Shown: positions 47,524 through 59,400 of the stretch, in pieces
Layout of the letters: each line of letters starts with the position of its first letter
How positions within the stretch are numbered: position 1 is the first letter of the stretch
NCBI RefSeq assembly: GCF_026151205.1
Contig: NC_087081.1
Location: 8,179,246 to 8,243,245 of the forward strand
DNA length: 64,000 nt
Direction of reading: 5' to 3'
From: Bolinopsis microptera
Lineage: Eukaryota > Ctenophora > Tentaculata > Lobata > Bolinopsidae
Notes under the pieces: model-generated
The model's input: the letters and a program-made list of their open reading frames with translations, nothing else
What the model was told of the DNA's origin: nothing
The model's database searches: none
Made by a program: the position numbers and the translations under genes

Positions 47524-47664
47524 TTTGGCCTGTCTCCTCAGCTTACGAATTTGTCGACCGTGAAAATATGACTATTCTGTTATAAAAGTGTGGCACGATA
47601 CCGCGTGACCACTTTAAGGGTGACATGAATTTGTGGTTATAACATGGTTTAGGAGACAGGCCAA
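47524..47664. mobile_element. Short inverted-repeat element (MITE-like)
   Basis: Perfect 14-nt ends TTGGCCTGTCTCCT and AGGAGACAGGCCAA enclose 113 nt. It lies about 100 nt upstream of the IQ exon. No clear target duplication. Confidence 0.55.
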
Positions 47665-47760
47665 CTTGATACAGGGCCACATAGATACAGTGTCATAATT
47701 GTAATGTTTTGCAAATTTTTACAAATACCCAAATTGTTACGTTTATACCTTATCTTTCAG

Positions 47761-49191
47761 TTGGCAGCAGGAGAAGAGGAGAAAGCAGCAGTCAGCATCC
47801 AATCCCGATACAGAGGTTATAAAGCAAGAAAACATTTGGGTCTGCATGCTTCCAATATTTTACTTGAAAAAAAAAACAAACAAAAAAAACATTTGTAACA
47901 AGATTACGATTAGACCTCTTTGAAATGTGACAATTTCGACACACTTCTAGGACTATTAGACACTAGACAGAGTAGGTTTTAAAGCGCTAATGTTCTCTGA
48001 ATTTCTCTGAGAACTACAATGTCTTTTTTGACTTTTTGCGGAGCAATATTAGTGAAGAAGTCTAATTGTATTCGACAAACGTACAGCTGTAGAGGGATGA
48101 AACAAATTTTTTCAAAATCAAATCTTTCAGCCGCAGAACCAGCAGCAGCCGCTCCCGTAGAAGCCGCTCCAGCAGCCGAAGCTGCCCCAGCAGAAGCCGC
48201 TCCTGCAGCCGAAGCCGCCCCAGCAGCCGAAGCCGCTCCAGCAGCAGAAGCTGCCCCAGCAGCCGAAGCCGCTCCAGTAGCCGAGGCACCAGCAGCCGAA
48301 GCCGCACCAGCAGTCGAAGCTGCACCCGAAGCCGAAGCCGTACCAGTAACCGAATCCGCACCAGTAGCCGAATCCGCACCAGTAGCCGAATCCGCACCAG
48401 TAGCCGAAGCTGCACCATCTGCCGAAGCCGCACCAGCAGCCGAAGCTGCACCCGCTGCCGAAGCCGCGCCAGCTGCCGAAGCTGCACCAGCTGCCGAAGC
48501 CGCACCAGCTGCCGAAGCCGCACCAGCTGCCGAAGCCGAACCAGCTGCCGAAGCCGAACCAGCTGCCGAAGCTGCTCCAGCTGCCGAAGCCACAATAGCA
48601 GCCGAAGCTGCTCCAGCTGCTGAAGCCGCACCCGCTGCCGAAACACCAGCAGCAGAGGCACCAGCGGCAGAGGAACCAGCAGCAGAGACACCAGCAGCAG
48701 AGGCACCAGCACCAGCAGCAGCAGAGGCACCAGCAGCAGAAGCCTCTCCAGCAGCAGAAGCCGCTCCAGCAGCAGAAGCCGCTCCAGCAGCAGAAGCCGC
48801 TCCAGCAGCAGAAGCCGCTCCAGCAGCAGAAGCAGCTCCAGCAGCTGAAGCCGCACCCGCTGGCGAAGCCGCCCCAGCAGCTGAAGCACCAGCAGCAGAG
48901 GCACCAGCAGCAGAGGCCGCCCCAGTAGCCGAAGCACCAGCAGCAGAAGCTGCACCAGCAGCCGAAGCTGCACCAGCAGCCGAAGCCGCACCCGCAGCCG
49001 AAGCTGCACCCGCTGCTGAAGCTGCACCCGCTGCCGAAGCTGCACCCGCTGCCGAAGCTGCACCCGCTGCCGAAGCCGCACCAGCAGCCGAAGCTGTCCC
49101 TGCTGCAGCCCCAGTAGCAGATGCCGCCGTCGAAACGCCGGCAGCCCCCGCCGCAGCGCCTCCCGCAACGGAAGCAAAACCATCTGAGTGA
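47761..49191 (+). CDS. IQ-motif protein with long (AAPAAE)n tail, 5' exons unknown
   Basis: Exon 47761-47839 follows TATCTTTCAG and encodes GEEEKAAVSIQSRYRGYKAR, a clear IQ motif (IQxxxRGxxxR), the usual binding site of calmodulin or myosin light chains. Its donor (G/GTCTGC) is weak but phase 1 fits exon 48131-49191, which follows AATCTTTCAG and encodes 352 residues of nearly pure Ala/Pro/Glu in hexapeptides (AAPAAE, with APAAEA and PAAE variants) to a TGA. The tail is acidic and presumably disordered. IQ followed by an acidic Ala/Glu-rich tail recalls neuromodulin (GAP-43)-type membrane/calmodulin proteins; this is only an architectural analogy. The start codon is not located. A speculative phase-0 first exon is MCCVNWCNKS near 44502. 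Confidence 0.65.
48131..49160. repeat. 18-nt coding minisatellite in the Ala/Pro/Glu exon
   Basis: Units of the type GCCGAAGCTGCACCAGCT repeat about 50 times with synonymous GCA/GCC/GCT and CCA/CCC variation and a few 15-nt units. Because the period is a multiple of three, frames on the other strand also stay open. Confidence 0.93.
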
Positions 49192-50352
49192 CAATCTCAA
49201 ACTAAAATTAATCTGTTATATAGTACCTGAATATACCTTTGCTTTTTAATGTTGAAGAAAATTGGCCGACTGGGCGGTTGATGTTGATTGCTATGCAATT
49301 CAGATCTTGTTCTTTAAGCGCGATTAAAAGTTGTTAGATTGTATGAATGGGCTCGCTAAAATCCGATGAAGATGGAAACCTAACATGTTAAAATACAATG
49401 GAAAAGAGGTATAATAGCTGATATAACCAAGTCATGAGTTGTACGATTGTGTTCTTCTTGTGAGCTATGTAACGAAATATAGGTAGGTACTCTTTAAACA
49501 TTTGGTTATGGAAATAAGATTACTAAAATTCAGTCCTACAATCTTTCATGTGAATTCGTTAATTCTTTTATTCAAGTAATTAGTATGATATGGATTCCTT
49601 TTTGATCTATATCACATCCTGATCGCTGCATGAGCAGAGCGTAAACATTCGTTCAGTTAACTTGAGTTGGGATTTTTGGAGCTTAGATTTATTGCTTGGC
49701 CAGACTAATAATATGCTGGATCTCAAGAAATATCCTATTCCGATGATAACTGCATAAACATCACAATTAGTTTAACATTTGATTGTTCAACGCATCCATA
49801 ACAATTTTAGCAAATTGGTGTTTTAGTTTTAAACATCATAAGTCGTTAATCTAAATGCTTATGTGTTTTAAACGATTTATGTTTTAAATGTAAAGTTTAC
49901 TTGCACTGATCACAAAGAATTTAGAATGGCATTGTAAATTTGGATTGAAAGATGCGAGTCAAAGAGATTTCTACAATCCTAAAGATTAACTTCAAAGAAT
50001 CGATTCGTATCAAATGCGAAACATTATTAAATTCTTGTGCGATGAATGATTGAATAAATCAAAATATCAAAGAGTCCAATTTAAGTTGACTATTTACCGA
50101 TATATATAATTTGGTATATCCTCCATTGGACAGTTATCATCGGTTAGTATATTGTTAGTCATGAAGTAAAGTATTCAGAATAACTATACTAAATACTGAA
50201 TGTGTATAATATAGAGTCACAATTTGGCCCATTTCTCCTGATACCATATAGTTTGCAGAATGTTAATATATCGCAATGATATGTAAATAGCATTAAATAA
50301 ACTTTAAGCTTGGTTTATACTTATTGTGGGCGACAATTATATACAGTGTGCA

Positions 50353-50449
50353 TGGGCCACAAGTAACGTTACAAACTTTGGCCTTTATAGCTCAGTCACT
50401 GATGGTATAAGGCCCAACGTATGCAAATTGTAACGTTACTTTTGGCCCA
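50353..50449. mobile_element. Hairpin MITE
   Basis: Arms TGGGCCACAAGTAACGTTAC and GTAACGTTACTTTTGGCCCA are inverted, with a loop containing TATAGCTCAGT. Confidence 0.65.
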
Positions 50450-51176
50450 CCTTGTAGTTATGTAATACACGTTCAGATTTTACTTGCGGAGGGATTTTAA
50501 TTATCTTCGTTGTAAATTGGTTAGCATTTAATATATAATAATAGCTCCACCTTTTACAAGGACCTTGTTGTTTTCTTGCTTCCAGATAAAATGTCTTTCT
50601 TTCGATGATGAAATCAATTAAATTATTAAAGTAGTTCATCTAGTTTAAACTGTTTCAATTCAATAGTTTGTAATGGTCCTTGCTTCATAGCATAATGAGT
50701 ATCACACCAAAATTTCCAAAAATTAAGTTTTATTTTAAAACTGTTAAAATCTGTAGCAGACCAAGTTGGAAGTTGGAACCAGGCGGATACGCGGAAAATG
50801 TCATGAGTCAGCCTTGAGACATAAAGAGTTAGTAAGATATCAATGGCACGACATAATTGACGTCATAAAATCAGTGACGTCTTAAGTGATACGACATCAC
50901 TTTTAGTACCACAGCAGCTACATACGTCAATGTCACCATAGCAGACGCAGAACTATTTAACCCTGATTATAAACGGCGGGTTTTCAATGCTGAACTATGA
51001 CAATAACATAACTAGCAGCTAAAAGTTTATATGGACAATACATGCAGGTTTTAACATTCGGTGAAAAATATGATGTCATGTTAATACATATTTAGAAAAT
51101 TAAGTGAGACAGGTAAAAGTGTAAAATCCGGATTGGAACATTATTTATGAGTCGCATATAGTTGAAATGTTTCTCG

Positions 51177-51354
51177 GGTAAAATTTGTATTGAACGAACC
51201 CGTTTGCTGCGACAAAGAAATGGCTCTTATCAGGAAAGGAATAGTTTGAGATCATGAGTACAATGCAATGTTGTCACATTAAAAAGTTGAATAATTCCTT
51301 TCCTGATAAGAACCTTTTCCTTGTTGCATCAAACGGGATCAATCCAAATTTTAC
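51177..51354. mobile_element. Long-arm hairpin MITE
   Basis: Imperfect inverted arms of about 65 nt: GTAAAATTTG...CCCGTTTG...CTTATCAGGAAAGGAAT and ATTCCTTTCCTGATAAG...CAAACGGG...AAATTTTAC. Confidence 0.7.
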
Positions 51355-52294
51355 CAAAGAAATACAATATGTAAAAGTGATAAAGTTATGCATTATGTGG
51401 CATTTTTGTGGAGGTGTATTATCGTAGAGAAGTACTGTAAAAAACTATACTATACTGTGAATGTACTATGAACGTAGCCATTAACAAACGATGTTTTCAA
51501 TCCACTATTATCATGTCACCAGAATACCAGAAACCAGCCTTCTTAAGTACCAAGTAAGTAAAAAAAGAATTATCAATGAGCAAGGACGACTCCCGATATA
51601 TTGTTCACCAACTATAACAGTTTTCATTAAAATATTAAATTAATCGAAATTTTAAATCATACTTACTGAAAAGCTGCAGCAATTGGCGACAATAAATAAA
51701 TACACATGCGCTTGTAAAAAACTTGTTAAATATATTTTATAGACGATTTAGTATCTACGGAAGAGAACGCAAGTGGTATAGACAGAACAAGCAGACGCCT
51801 CGGTCACCAAGGTAACGTGATGAGCTGACCAATCAAGTGATGTTCCTCCCTGTCACGTGACGCTAGGCCGACCAATCACACGCGCTACAGGGCGAACCGC
51901 GTCCTGCTTATCTTTTGTTATGATGTTTTATCTTGTAGAAGATTAACTAATAACTGTACATTGAAATAAATGTGCTCATGATTATATTCCTGAGTCAGGA
52001 AACTCCGTCGTATAGCGTAAGTCCGTACGACCTTGAAGGGTCCTGTAGGGGTCATGTTTTATAACTATTATTATTAAGAATACCTTGTGAGAAATAATAA
52101 GGTAGTCGGAAATTAGGGGATTTTTGAATAAAACCTACCGGCTACCCCGTTAACAATTAATTGATTTCGACTTTATTAACTTAATAAACACGACAAAGCA
52201 TGCTTGGTTACTATGACACTATTTGAACAGTTGATAGTACTGATGTATAAACTTGATTTCACCAGTAGGCAGTAGCATTAAGTCAAATTAACTA

Positions 52295-53259
52295 CCTTAC
52301 TCGGGAATATTATAACCGGGATAAAGTGGTGGGTTTTGGAAGATTCCGCCATATTTTTCCCGGTCAAAAATTTTACCAGTCATAAAAAAACCCGCCGATT
52401 CAGATTATGGGGTTCCAAGGGGTGGTGATCATCATATTTTACATGAAGTCTCATATGTGCTAGAGAAGACTTTTGAAGCAGTGGATGGAGGGCTGTAACT
52501 TTATTGGCGGTTGCTACCATAATTTCGTTATAAAAATCACAATTTGGTTATAGAAATCAGATTTCAGGGTGGACCGTGATTCTGAGATTCTCACTTCTCT
52601 TGCCCATGAATCAGTGAATCGTAGAGAAGAAAACAATTTATATGTTATAGAAGAAAAAAATAATAATAATAATATATAATATATATTATTATAATAATAA
52701 TGTCTCTAAAGATTGATCGCTTCTCGTGTGCAGTGTGTAGACTAAAGAAAGAGGTAGTTTTTCCCGTTGAAGTAACTTGTGGCCACATTTGTTAGAAGTG
52801 AGTAACCTGTGCCACTATTTCATGGTCCACGGTGGATTGATTACTGGAGCAGTTGAAGATGCAATTGCAAAGCCAAGACGTTCCCAAATACCAAGCGGTG
52901 GGCAGGAAATTAAGCTCAGGCTGACCTTCAGAGCAGTAGCCCCATTAGCGGACAAAATGAAAGTCTTGTTAATACAACAATACAACTTCGAATTTGACGG
53001 TCAGCAGCTCAGGGGGATATCAATAATGATAATGGCGGGGACATTAGCGATAATGAGAATGAGAATACGCTTTAATGAAGATTTGACTTATTATTGCTTA
53101 GATTTATTTTCCTTTAATTAAAAAAAAAGTTGAAAGGTCGGCCACCGGTAAATACATGACCGGGATAATTTGGCGGGTTTTTGGAAAGTCCGCCATATTT
53201 TTCCCGGTCATTAATTTTCCCAGTCATAAATTAACCCGCTATAATATTCCCGAGTAAGG
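52295..53259. mobile_element. TA-flanked TIR transposon carrying a RING-finger fragment
   Basis: Ends CCTTACTCGGGAATATTATA and its inverse, flanked by TA on both sides (52293-52294, 53260-53261), imply a Tc1/mariner-like TA insertion. Subterminal blocks at both ends share GACCGGGATAA...GGCGGGTTTTTGGA, TCCGCCATATTTTTCCCGG and CAGTCATAAA in direct order, and each is itself partly palindromic. No transposase is seen. The interior holds a gene-like fragment (next entry). Confidence 0.75.
52699..53121 (+). pseudogene. Decayed RING-finger-like fragment inside a transposon
   Basis: ATGTCTCTAAAG opens MSLKIDRFSCAVCRLKKEVV and continues to VTCGHIC, the first half of a RING finger (C-x2-C ... C-G-H-x-C). 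It is cut by a TAG directly after CGHIC and by further stops. A second open frame (52777-53121) contains KMKVLLIQQYNFEFDGQQLR, which looks like part of a ubiquitin-like fold but does not continue the first frame. Best read as a captured and mutated host gene piece; a RING plus ubiquitin-like donor gene is a guess. Confidence 0.5.
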
Positions 53260-53269
53260 TAATTAAGTA

Positions 53270-53575
53270 TCTCTACTATAATTCAAAGAATTATTTCTGT
53301 CTGTATGTCTGTACGACCGCCCACGTGCAAATAGATGAAAAATAGGAATTTAGGTAACAACCAAAACGTTCCATAGCAACGGTGTTTTAATGCACACATG
53401 CACGTGCAAAGATTGTTTTAACGTCATTTTGATCGGTTTTGTGGTAATTACGTTGTGTTTAAAGTGTTTTATATTTAAATCGGCTGTATCTTCGGTTGAG
53501 ATGGATATTTTTTGATGCGATTAAAACTTTCTTTCAATACTACTAGCTTCGTCCCTGTTACCACGGGCTTTCTAG
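53270..53575 (+). mobile_element. Non-autonomous Helitron-like element, family A copy 1
   Basis: 5' TCTCTACTATAATTCAAAG after an A; 3' ACCACGGGCTTTCTAG before a T. A TCTG microsatellite near the 5' end (shortened here), then CGTACAGACAG-complement region, GTACGACCGCCCACGTGCA and TTTTGTGGTAATTACG. It lies 8 bp from the TIR element's right end. Confidence 0.65.
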
Positions 53576-53576
53576 T

Positions 53577-53882
53577 TCTTACTTATAATTCAAAGAATTA
53601 TTTCTGTCTGTCTGTCTGTACGACCGCCCACGTGCAAATTAGATGAGAAATAGGAATTTGCATAGTAACCATAGTAACGGTGTTGAACGTGCACGTGCAA
53701 TGATTGTTGTTACGACATTTTTATCGGTTTTGTGGTAATTACGTTGTGTTCAGTGCAAGCTACATTTTAATTCCCTTTTCATCGGCTGAATCTTCGGTTG
53801 TGACGGATATTTGTTGATGCTATAAAAACTGACTACCAAAGAATACTAATACTATTACCTTCCTCCCTGTGACCACGGGCTT
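53577..53882 (+). mobile_element. Helitron-like family A copy 2, 3' end clipped
   Basis: Same start (TTACTTATAATTCAAAG) and body as copy 1, head to tail with it; the 3' end stops at ACCACGGGCTT and runs straight into another start. Confidence 0.65.
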
Positions 53883-53960
53883 ACTTATAATTCAAAGAAT
53901 TATTTATGTACGACCGTTTTTTATCTAAAAACCAACGACCTTTACTCCTAAATTTCTGTT
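53883..53960 (+). mobile_element. Helitron-like family A copy 3, 5' fragment
   Basis: ACTTATAATTCAAAGAATTA and TGTACGACCG only, then unrelated sequence. The third start in a row suggests nested or tandem insertion. Confidence 0.5.
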
Positions 53961-54537
53961 AAAACGGCAAATTGTTTTATAATGCAGAAAATTTAGAAAT
54001 ATAATGACTTAAATGCGGGAGTGTTATATATTTCATTAGTCGTAAAAGTCACGGTAACTACTACTACTATGTTAAAAATACAGAATATTGTGTAATAACA
54101 GCCTCAAAAAAACTTCTGTTCAAAGCATCGGGTTAATGCTGTGGTCTTAATTCGAAATTACTTTTAAACGGTTGAGAATTGTTTTAAGAAACTGTTTTTT
54201 GCTAGCTCAACTATTCAGCAAATTATTTACCCTTGGTGTGCATTTCGATTAAATTATACTGTTTGCTATAAGCGCGCTTTCCAGATTATCTGCTTATCCA
54301 AGGGTAGCCCATTAAAGATAAGCGGCCATTCACTCGCATTGGGTTTCTTGTTGTTCATTTTCAATATTATGTAAATACTAATAGCTGTCAACTTGATTGA
54401 TAATGGCCCAATGCCCATCAGTTTAACTTTAAGCGTCAAAAGTGAAGAAAAGTGCCATGAATTAATTAATATTAAAATCTACCATGCCACCAATTTCATA
54501 CAAATAAAGAAATAACAATTGGCAGGAATATGTCGTA

Positions 54538-55390
54538 CCGTAGATTGGGGTAAAATCGCCGTGTCGGGGAACTTCGCCACTATTTTTCAAATAATCATTC
54601 ATCTGTTTTGAATTGTTAGGAGATCGTTTTTTGTATAGTATTGTGTCGAACAAATGGTTATAAAGGTATTCATATTCAAAAATAAACGTTTACTATGTTA
54701 ATTAAACTCAGGCAACATGAAATAATGCAATAAAGTGGCTAAAATTTCCTGCTTGCATATTTTCCATATTTTACAATTATATCCTTAATAAATTCTGTGT
54801 GACATCATTAGCATATGTCCTGTTCATTTAAGGGTGAATTTAGTTAGCCATGATGCACACAACTGATATTATAAAGTTTTCAAATTTGTGTGTGGCGAAG
54901 TTACCCTCTTCTGATCCCATCTGTTCGGCGAAGTTTGGCGCGAAATTCGCGCGCGGCTGGTGAAGTCACGCACGTGTATTGGCGAAGTTTGACTACATTT
55001 CTACTTCATCCCGGCGATGTTACCCGCAGCATGGCGATGTTACCCCGGCGACCAAATTGCCCATTGTAACACGCAGGCTAGAGCTAGATAAGTAAAATTG
55101 GCAGGTATATCAAGGAAATATAATTGAGTTTCGAGTGGTATGGTGCTTAGCACCGAATATGGTATAGTTTCAGAATGGCGAAGTTACCCCATATTGCAGG
55201 GTAACTTCGCCCTGATTTCAGTGGCACCAATCTAGCTGACTATTTATGCCTGGCTGATGTGGTTCATACGAAAACATTTGCTTTACCAATCCTGTTCATA
55301 TGAGCTATAAACTTTTTCAAGTACTCGTGTCGTATTTTCTAAATAACATGAAATAGCTGTAAAACATGGCGAAGTTCCCCCATTCTACGG
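54538..55390. mobile_element. TA-flanked TIR element, 853 bp, non-coding
   Basis: Ends CCGTAGATTGGGGTAAAATC and, inverted, GAAGTTCCCCCATTCTACGG, each flanked by TA. Inside, GGCGAAGTTACCCC and GGCGATGTTACCCC recur in both orientations. No transposase frame, so a non-autonomous Tc1/mariner-type element is inferred. Confidence 0.7.
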
Positions 55391-55464
55391 TATCTGATAA
55401 ACAAACTGCTGACATGTTTCGGGTGACCGACAACTAGACTGAACCCAACTGAACCTATCTTTCT

Positions 55465-55759
55465 ATATTATAATTCAAAGAATTATTTCTGTCTGTCTGT
55501 CTGTCTGTCTGTCTGTACGACCGCCCACGTGCAAATTAGATGAGAAATAGGAATTTGCATAGTAACCATAGTAACGGTGTTGAACGTGCACGTGCACATG
55601 CAATGATTGTTGTTACGACATTTTTATCGGTTTTGTGGTAATTACGTTGTGTTCAGTGCGAGCTACATTTTAATTGGCTGTATCTTCGGTTGTGACAGAT
55701 ATTTTTTGATGCGATAAAAACTAATATAATCTTCCTCCCTGTGATCACGGGCTTTCTAG
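55465..55759 (+). mobile_element. Helitron-like family A copy 4
   Basis: TCTATATTATAATTCAAAG start, (TCTG)5 microsatellite, then the same body as copies 1-2, ending GATCACGGGCTTTCTAG before a T. Intact at both ends. Confidence 0.68.
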
Positions 55760-56429
55760 TAAACAGGTAAAATAACGAAATATAAACGAAGTTGTGTTGC
55801 AGAATTACGTGATAAGCGAGAAGAAAGTGCACCTTAATAAAGTCAGCGGAGCGGTAAAAAGGTATCAATCTCGCATACACGCGCTTGTTCGAGTAGATCA
55901 TGCATGACACGTTAACCATGGTAACCATGGTAACCGCTGCATGAGCAGTGATCGATCCAGTCAATAGCAGAGCTTTTCAGTTCTCACGTGTTGTTTGGTG
56001 GCCAATAAGATGGCGCGCATAAGTATACCGGTGCGTGTGCACGGATTCAAACTGACTTATAACGCTGTCATGTAAAATGTTGTCATACGTTGTATGACCC
56101 GCCGCGCACGAATGCGCGGCTCCCCCTGTATCGTCGAAACTCTACAGTGAAGCGACCGTGGGGGTCACCACGTGATACAAGTAAAATGTGCACGTGGAAT
56201 GTGTGTGTGTGCCACTGTGCCGATAAAGCTGTTTCTGATCTGCGTTAGTGATGCTAATTACTTAAATTTAATTATAAGTATAACACACATAACGCCGCCC
56301 TTTATTTTCTATTCCGTCCCTTAGCAGTATCGCGGAGGAGTACAAATAAAATTTCACTGTATTCCAATTATTGTGCAAGTTTCAGCTATTTCTCTTGATA
56401 CAAACACAAACACTTAAATACTTTTATTT

Positions 56430-59400
56430 TGTAGTAGTAGTAAACCCGCGATGGGGTGGCATGTGCCTCAATAAAAATATTACAATCATTTATTATTATA
56501 TCAATGTATCATTAAATATTTCAAAAATATCAATAACGTATGGTTGATCCTTCACACTTGGTAAAATATATAAAAATAAAGTTAATCTACACTAAAGAAT
56601 AAATAATCTATATTATATAAATCAAAAATATTAACTCCCCATCTTCATGTAGTCATTTATCAAAGCGGTAGAAATCCAAGTAATTTTAGTACGCGGTGCG
56701 CAAGGAATTTCGTTTTTTTTTTAAAATGTGTAGGCAAGATAAGCCTAAGTGTGGCAGTGAAAATTGAAAAATAAGTTGCAGAATAAATTGCAGTGACTGA
56801 CTGTCAAATGCATTTTCGCAGTTCATTTATTTGACTGCACAGTGCACTAACGTTTAGGATTCTTACAGCTGTTATATTTTGCTAATATTTTGTTTAAAAG
56901 TTGTAAAGGACAAAGTTCTTGTCCGTCCACGAAAGGTTTTCTAGGTCAAGTTTTTGTTTGTCCAGTAAGTAACGTACAATGTTGTCCTTGTATGAATTAA
57001 TAAACTTATCTTGTAACTTAGGTACGTTGAAGGGAAGGATTTTGTTTATTTCGTTTATCGTGTTGTTATATAATCGTGGTCCTACGTTAGAGATGCTATA
57101 ATCGGTGATCCGTAATCTGTTGAACTTAATTTCAAAATACTTTGGATTTCTCCTTTCCGTTTGTCTAAGCGGTGATTTTTCAAATATACTACAGATACTC
57201 GATGGTGCTACTCCCATATAAACCTTGTGCATCAAAGTTAGACAGCTTTTAGCAATGAGGTTAGGAAGAGCCAAAATTCCTATTTTGTTGAAGATGGATT
57301 TTGTGTGAGATGGTAGTTTACGTTTTTCTTTGTCGTAAAAATAGTTATGATAATCTGAATCAGTGGCGCGAATAGCTTTCTTTTGAGCAGAGAATAAAGA
57401 CTGAATGGAATTTAAAGATTTAGTACCCCAAACAGTAGCGCAGTAATACAGGTGAGATTGAATTAAACTATTGTATAGCATTTTTTGAGCTTTATTCGGA
57501 ATGGAACTTTTAAGTTTCATCATTACGCCTGCATTTCTGGATATTTTAGTCTTTAACTGTTTAATGTGCTGGCTCCAGCTAAGTTTTGAGTCAATAATGA
57601 CACCTAAAAATCGTTCATGTTCACTTTTCACTAGTCGCTGTCCTTCTATACTAATATTTATATCCTCTGGTAATCTGTTAGTGAATATCATGTATTTAGT
57701 TTTTCCTATATTGAGTTTAAGACCGTTGTTTTTAACCCATGTCTGTACAGTATTTAATACTCTGTTTGCACGCATGTTCAGTTCAGTGTACGTGTCGGCA
57801 GAAACGATGATGTTTGCATCATCAGCGAAGAAAATATAATGGGCTATATCGCTTACATTTGCAAGGTCGTTTATGTAAATAATGAACAATATAGGACCAA
57901 GAATGGACCCTTGAGGAACTCCATGTTCCAATCCCATTTTTTCTGAACTGCAACCGTTGACGTGAACATACTGTTTCCGGTTAGTTAGATAAGACTCAAA
58001 CCAGGATAAGCTAAGGCCTCTTACACCATAGTGCTCCAGCTTATGTAGCAGTATCTCACTGTCTACTAGGTCAAACGCCTTGGAGAAGTCAAGAAGCAGT
58101 AATGCTGACACTTGCTTCCTTTCTAGAGCTTTATGTATGTTAAACTGAGCTTCAAGCAACGCATGTTCACAACTGTGACCCGATCTAAAACCAAATTGCG
58201 ACGCATATAGAATATTACGTGATTTTAGGTGCTTTACTAAACGTGCATGCATTATTTTTTCGAATATCTTTGAGAAGCAGGACAAAAGTGAGATTGGTCT
58301 GTAGTTTGTAATTTCGCTGCGCGATCCTCCTTTATGGAGTGGGATAACCTTAGCAAGTTTGAGCTTTTCGGGGAATACTCCTTCGTGAAGGGAGTGTGAG
58401 ATCAGGTGATTAACTACTGGAGACAGCACATTGCAAACCTTTTTAAGAGGCTGTATATTCATATCTGAAGTCGATTTGTTCTTAAGATCATGTATGATTT
58501 CAGCAATTTCGGAGGGCGAGGAGTCCTCCAGCTCCATATCAAAATCACATCGACTTGATTGGGGAAGAGAATGTCCTACTGATCCTGCACCGCGAACCAG
58601 ATTGTTTTCGCTCTTTAGGTTCTCAGCTATATTAGTAAAATAATCATTAAAACTGTCAGCTATATCTTGTGAGTCGGTTATAACTCTATTTTTATAGTTA
58701 ATCTTACTTATTTTTATTTTTTCTTTTGATTTCTTGTTTAATATTTGATTAATCATTTGCCATTGTAATTTGCTATTGCTCGCATGCTTTTTAAAATATG
58801 ATGCGTAATACTTCTTTTTCGCAATATCTACTTGTTTTTCAACAAACTTTTTCATATGCTTATAAGTTTTTTCATTTTTTTCAGTAGGCTCTTTAACAAA
58901 GGATTTATATAGTTGGTTCTTTCGATTGCATGCACATTGAAGCCAATCTAATATCCACGGTTTAGAGTTTTTTCTGTGGTTTGATTTTTTCTTTTTAACT
59001 GGAAAACACTCATTATAGACTTCTTCATATTTAGTGTGAAAAGCTTCAAATTTTGTATTTGTCCCGTCAACGTTGTGTAAAAAATTCCAATCAATAGACG
59101 CTATTTTCTCCTCAAAACGAGCGATTTTCTCTTCATTTATTACTCGGTTTGATGATTCACAAGTTTCATTTTTCAATTTATTTCCTATTCTATTAGTGTC
59201 GAGAAGTATGCCGGTAAATGTGGCAAGGTGATCAGATAGCGATTCAGTTATAATGCCTGACTTTGTTATAGCATGGCATTGGTTTACGAAAATGTGATCA
59301 ATAAGTGTAGCACTGTGACAAGTAATACGAGTTGGTCGTGATATCGTTGGTGCGAATCCATACTCTGCAAAAATATCAACATATTTAGTAGTATGGTCAT

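Larger units (their letters stand above)
49192..52290. other. Gene-poor stretch with small MITEs
   Basis: No exon is supported. Contents: MITEs at 50353 and 51177 (listed) and a GC-richer block at about 51785-51915 with two CCAATCA motifs and CACGTGAC, which could be a promoter without a recognised gene. Confidence 0.5.

Noticed and set aside
48062-49200. Long antisense frames (373 and 357 codons) opposite the Ala/Pro/Glu exon
   Set aside because: By-product of an 18-nt repeat free of stops in several frames; composition (Leu/Arg or Cys/Gly runs) is not protein-like.
50380-50420. TATAGCTCAGT...GGTATAAGG resembling a tRNA A-box
   Set aside because: No B-box, no acceptor or anticodon stems; it is the loop of a MITE.
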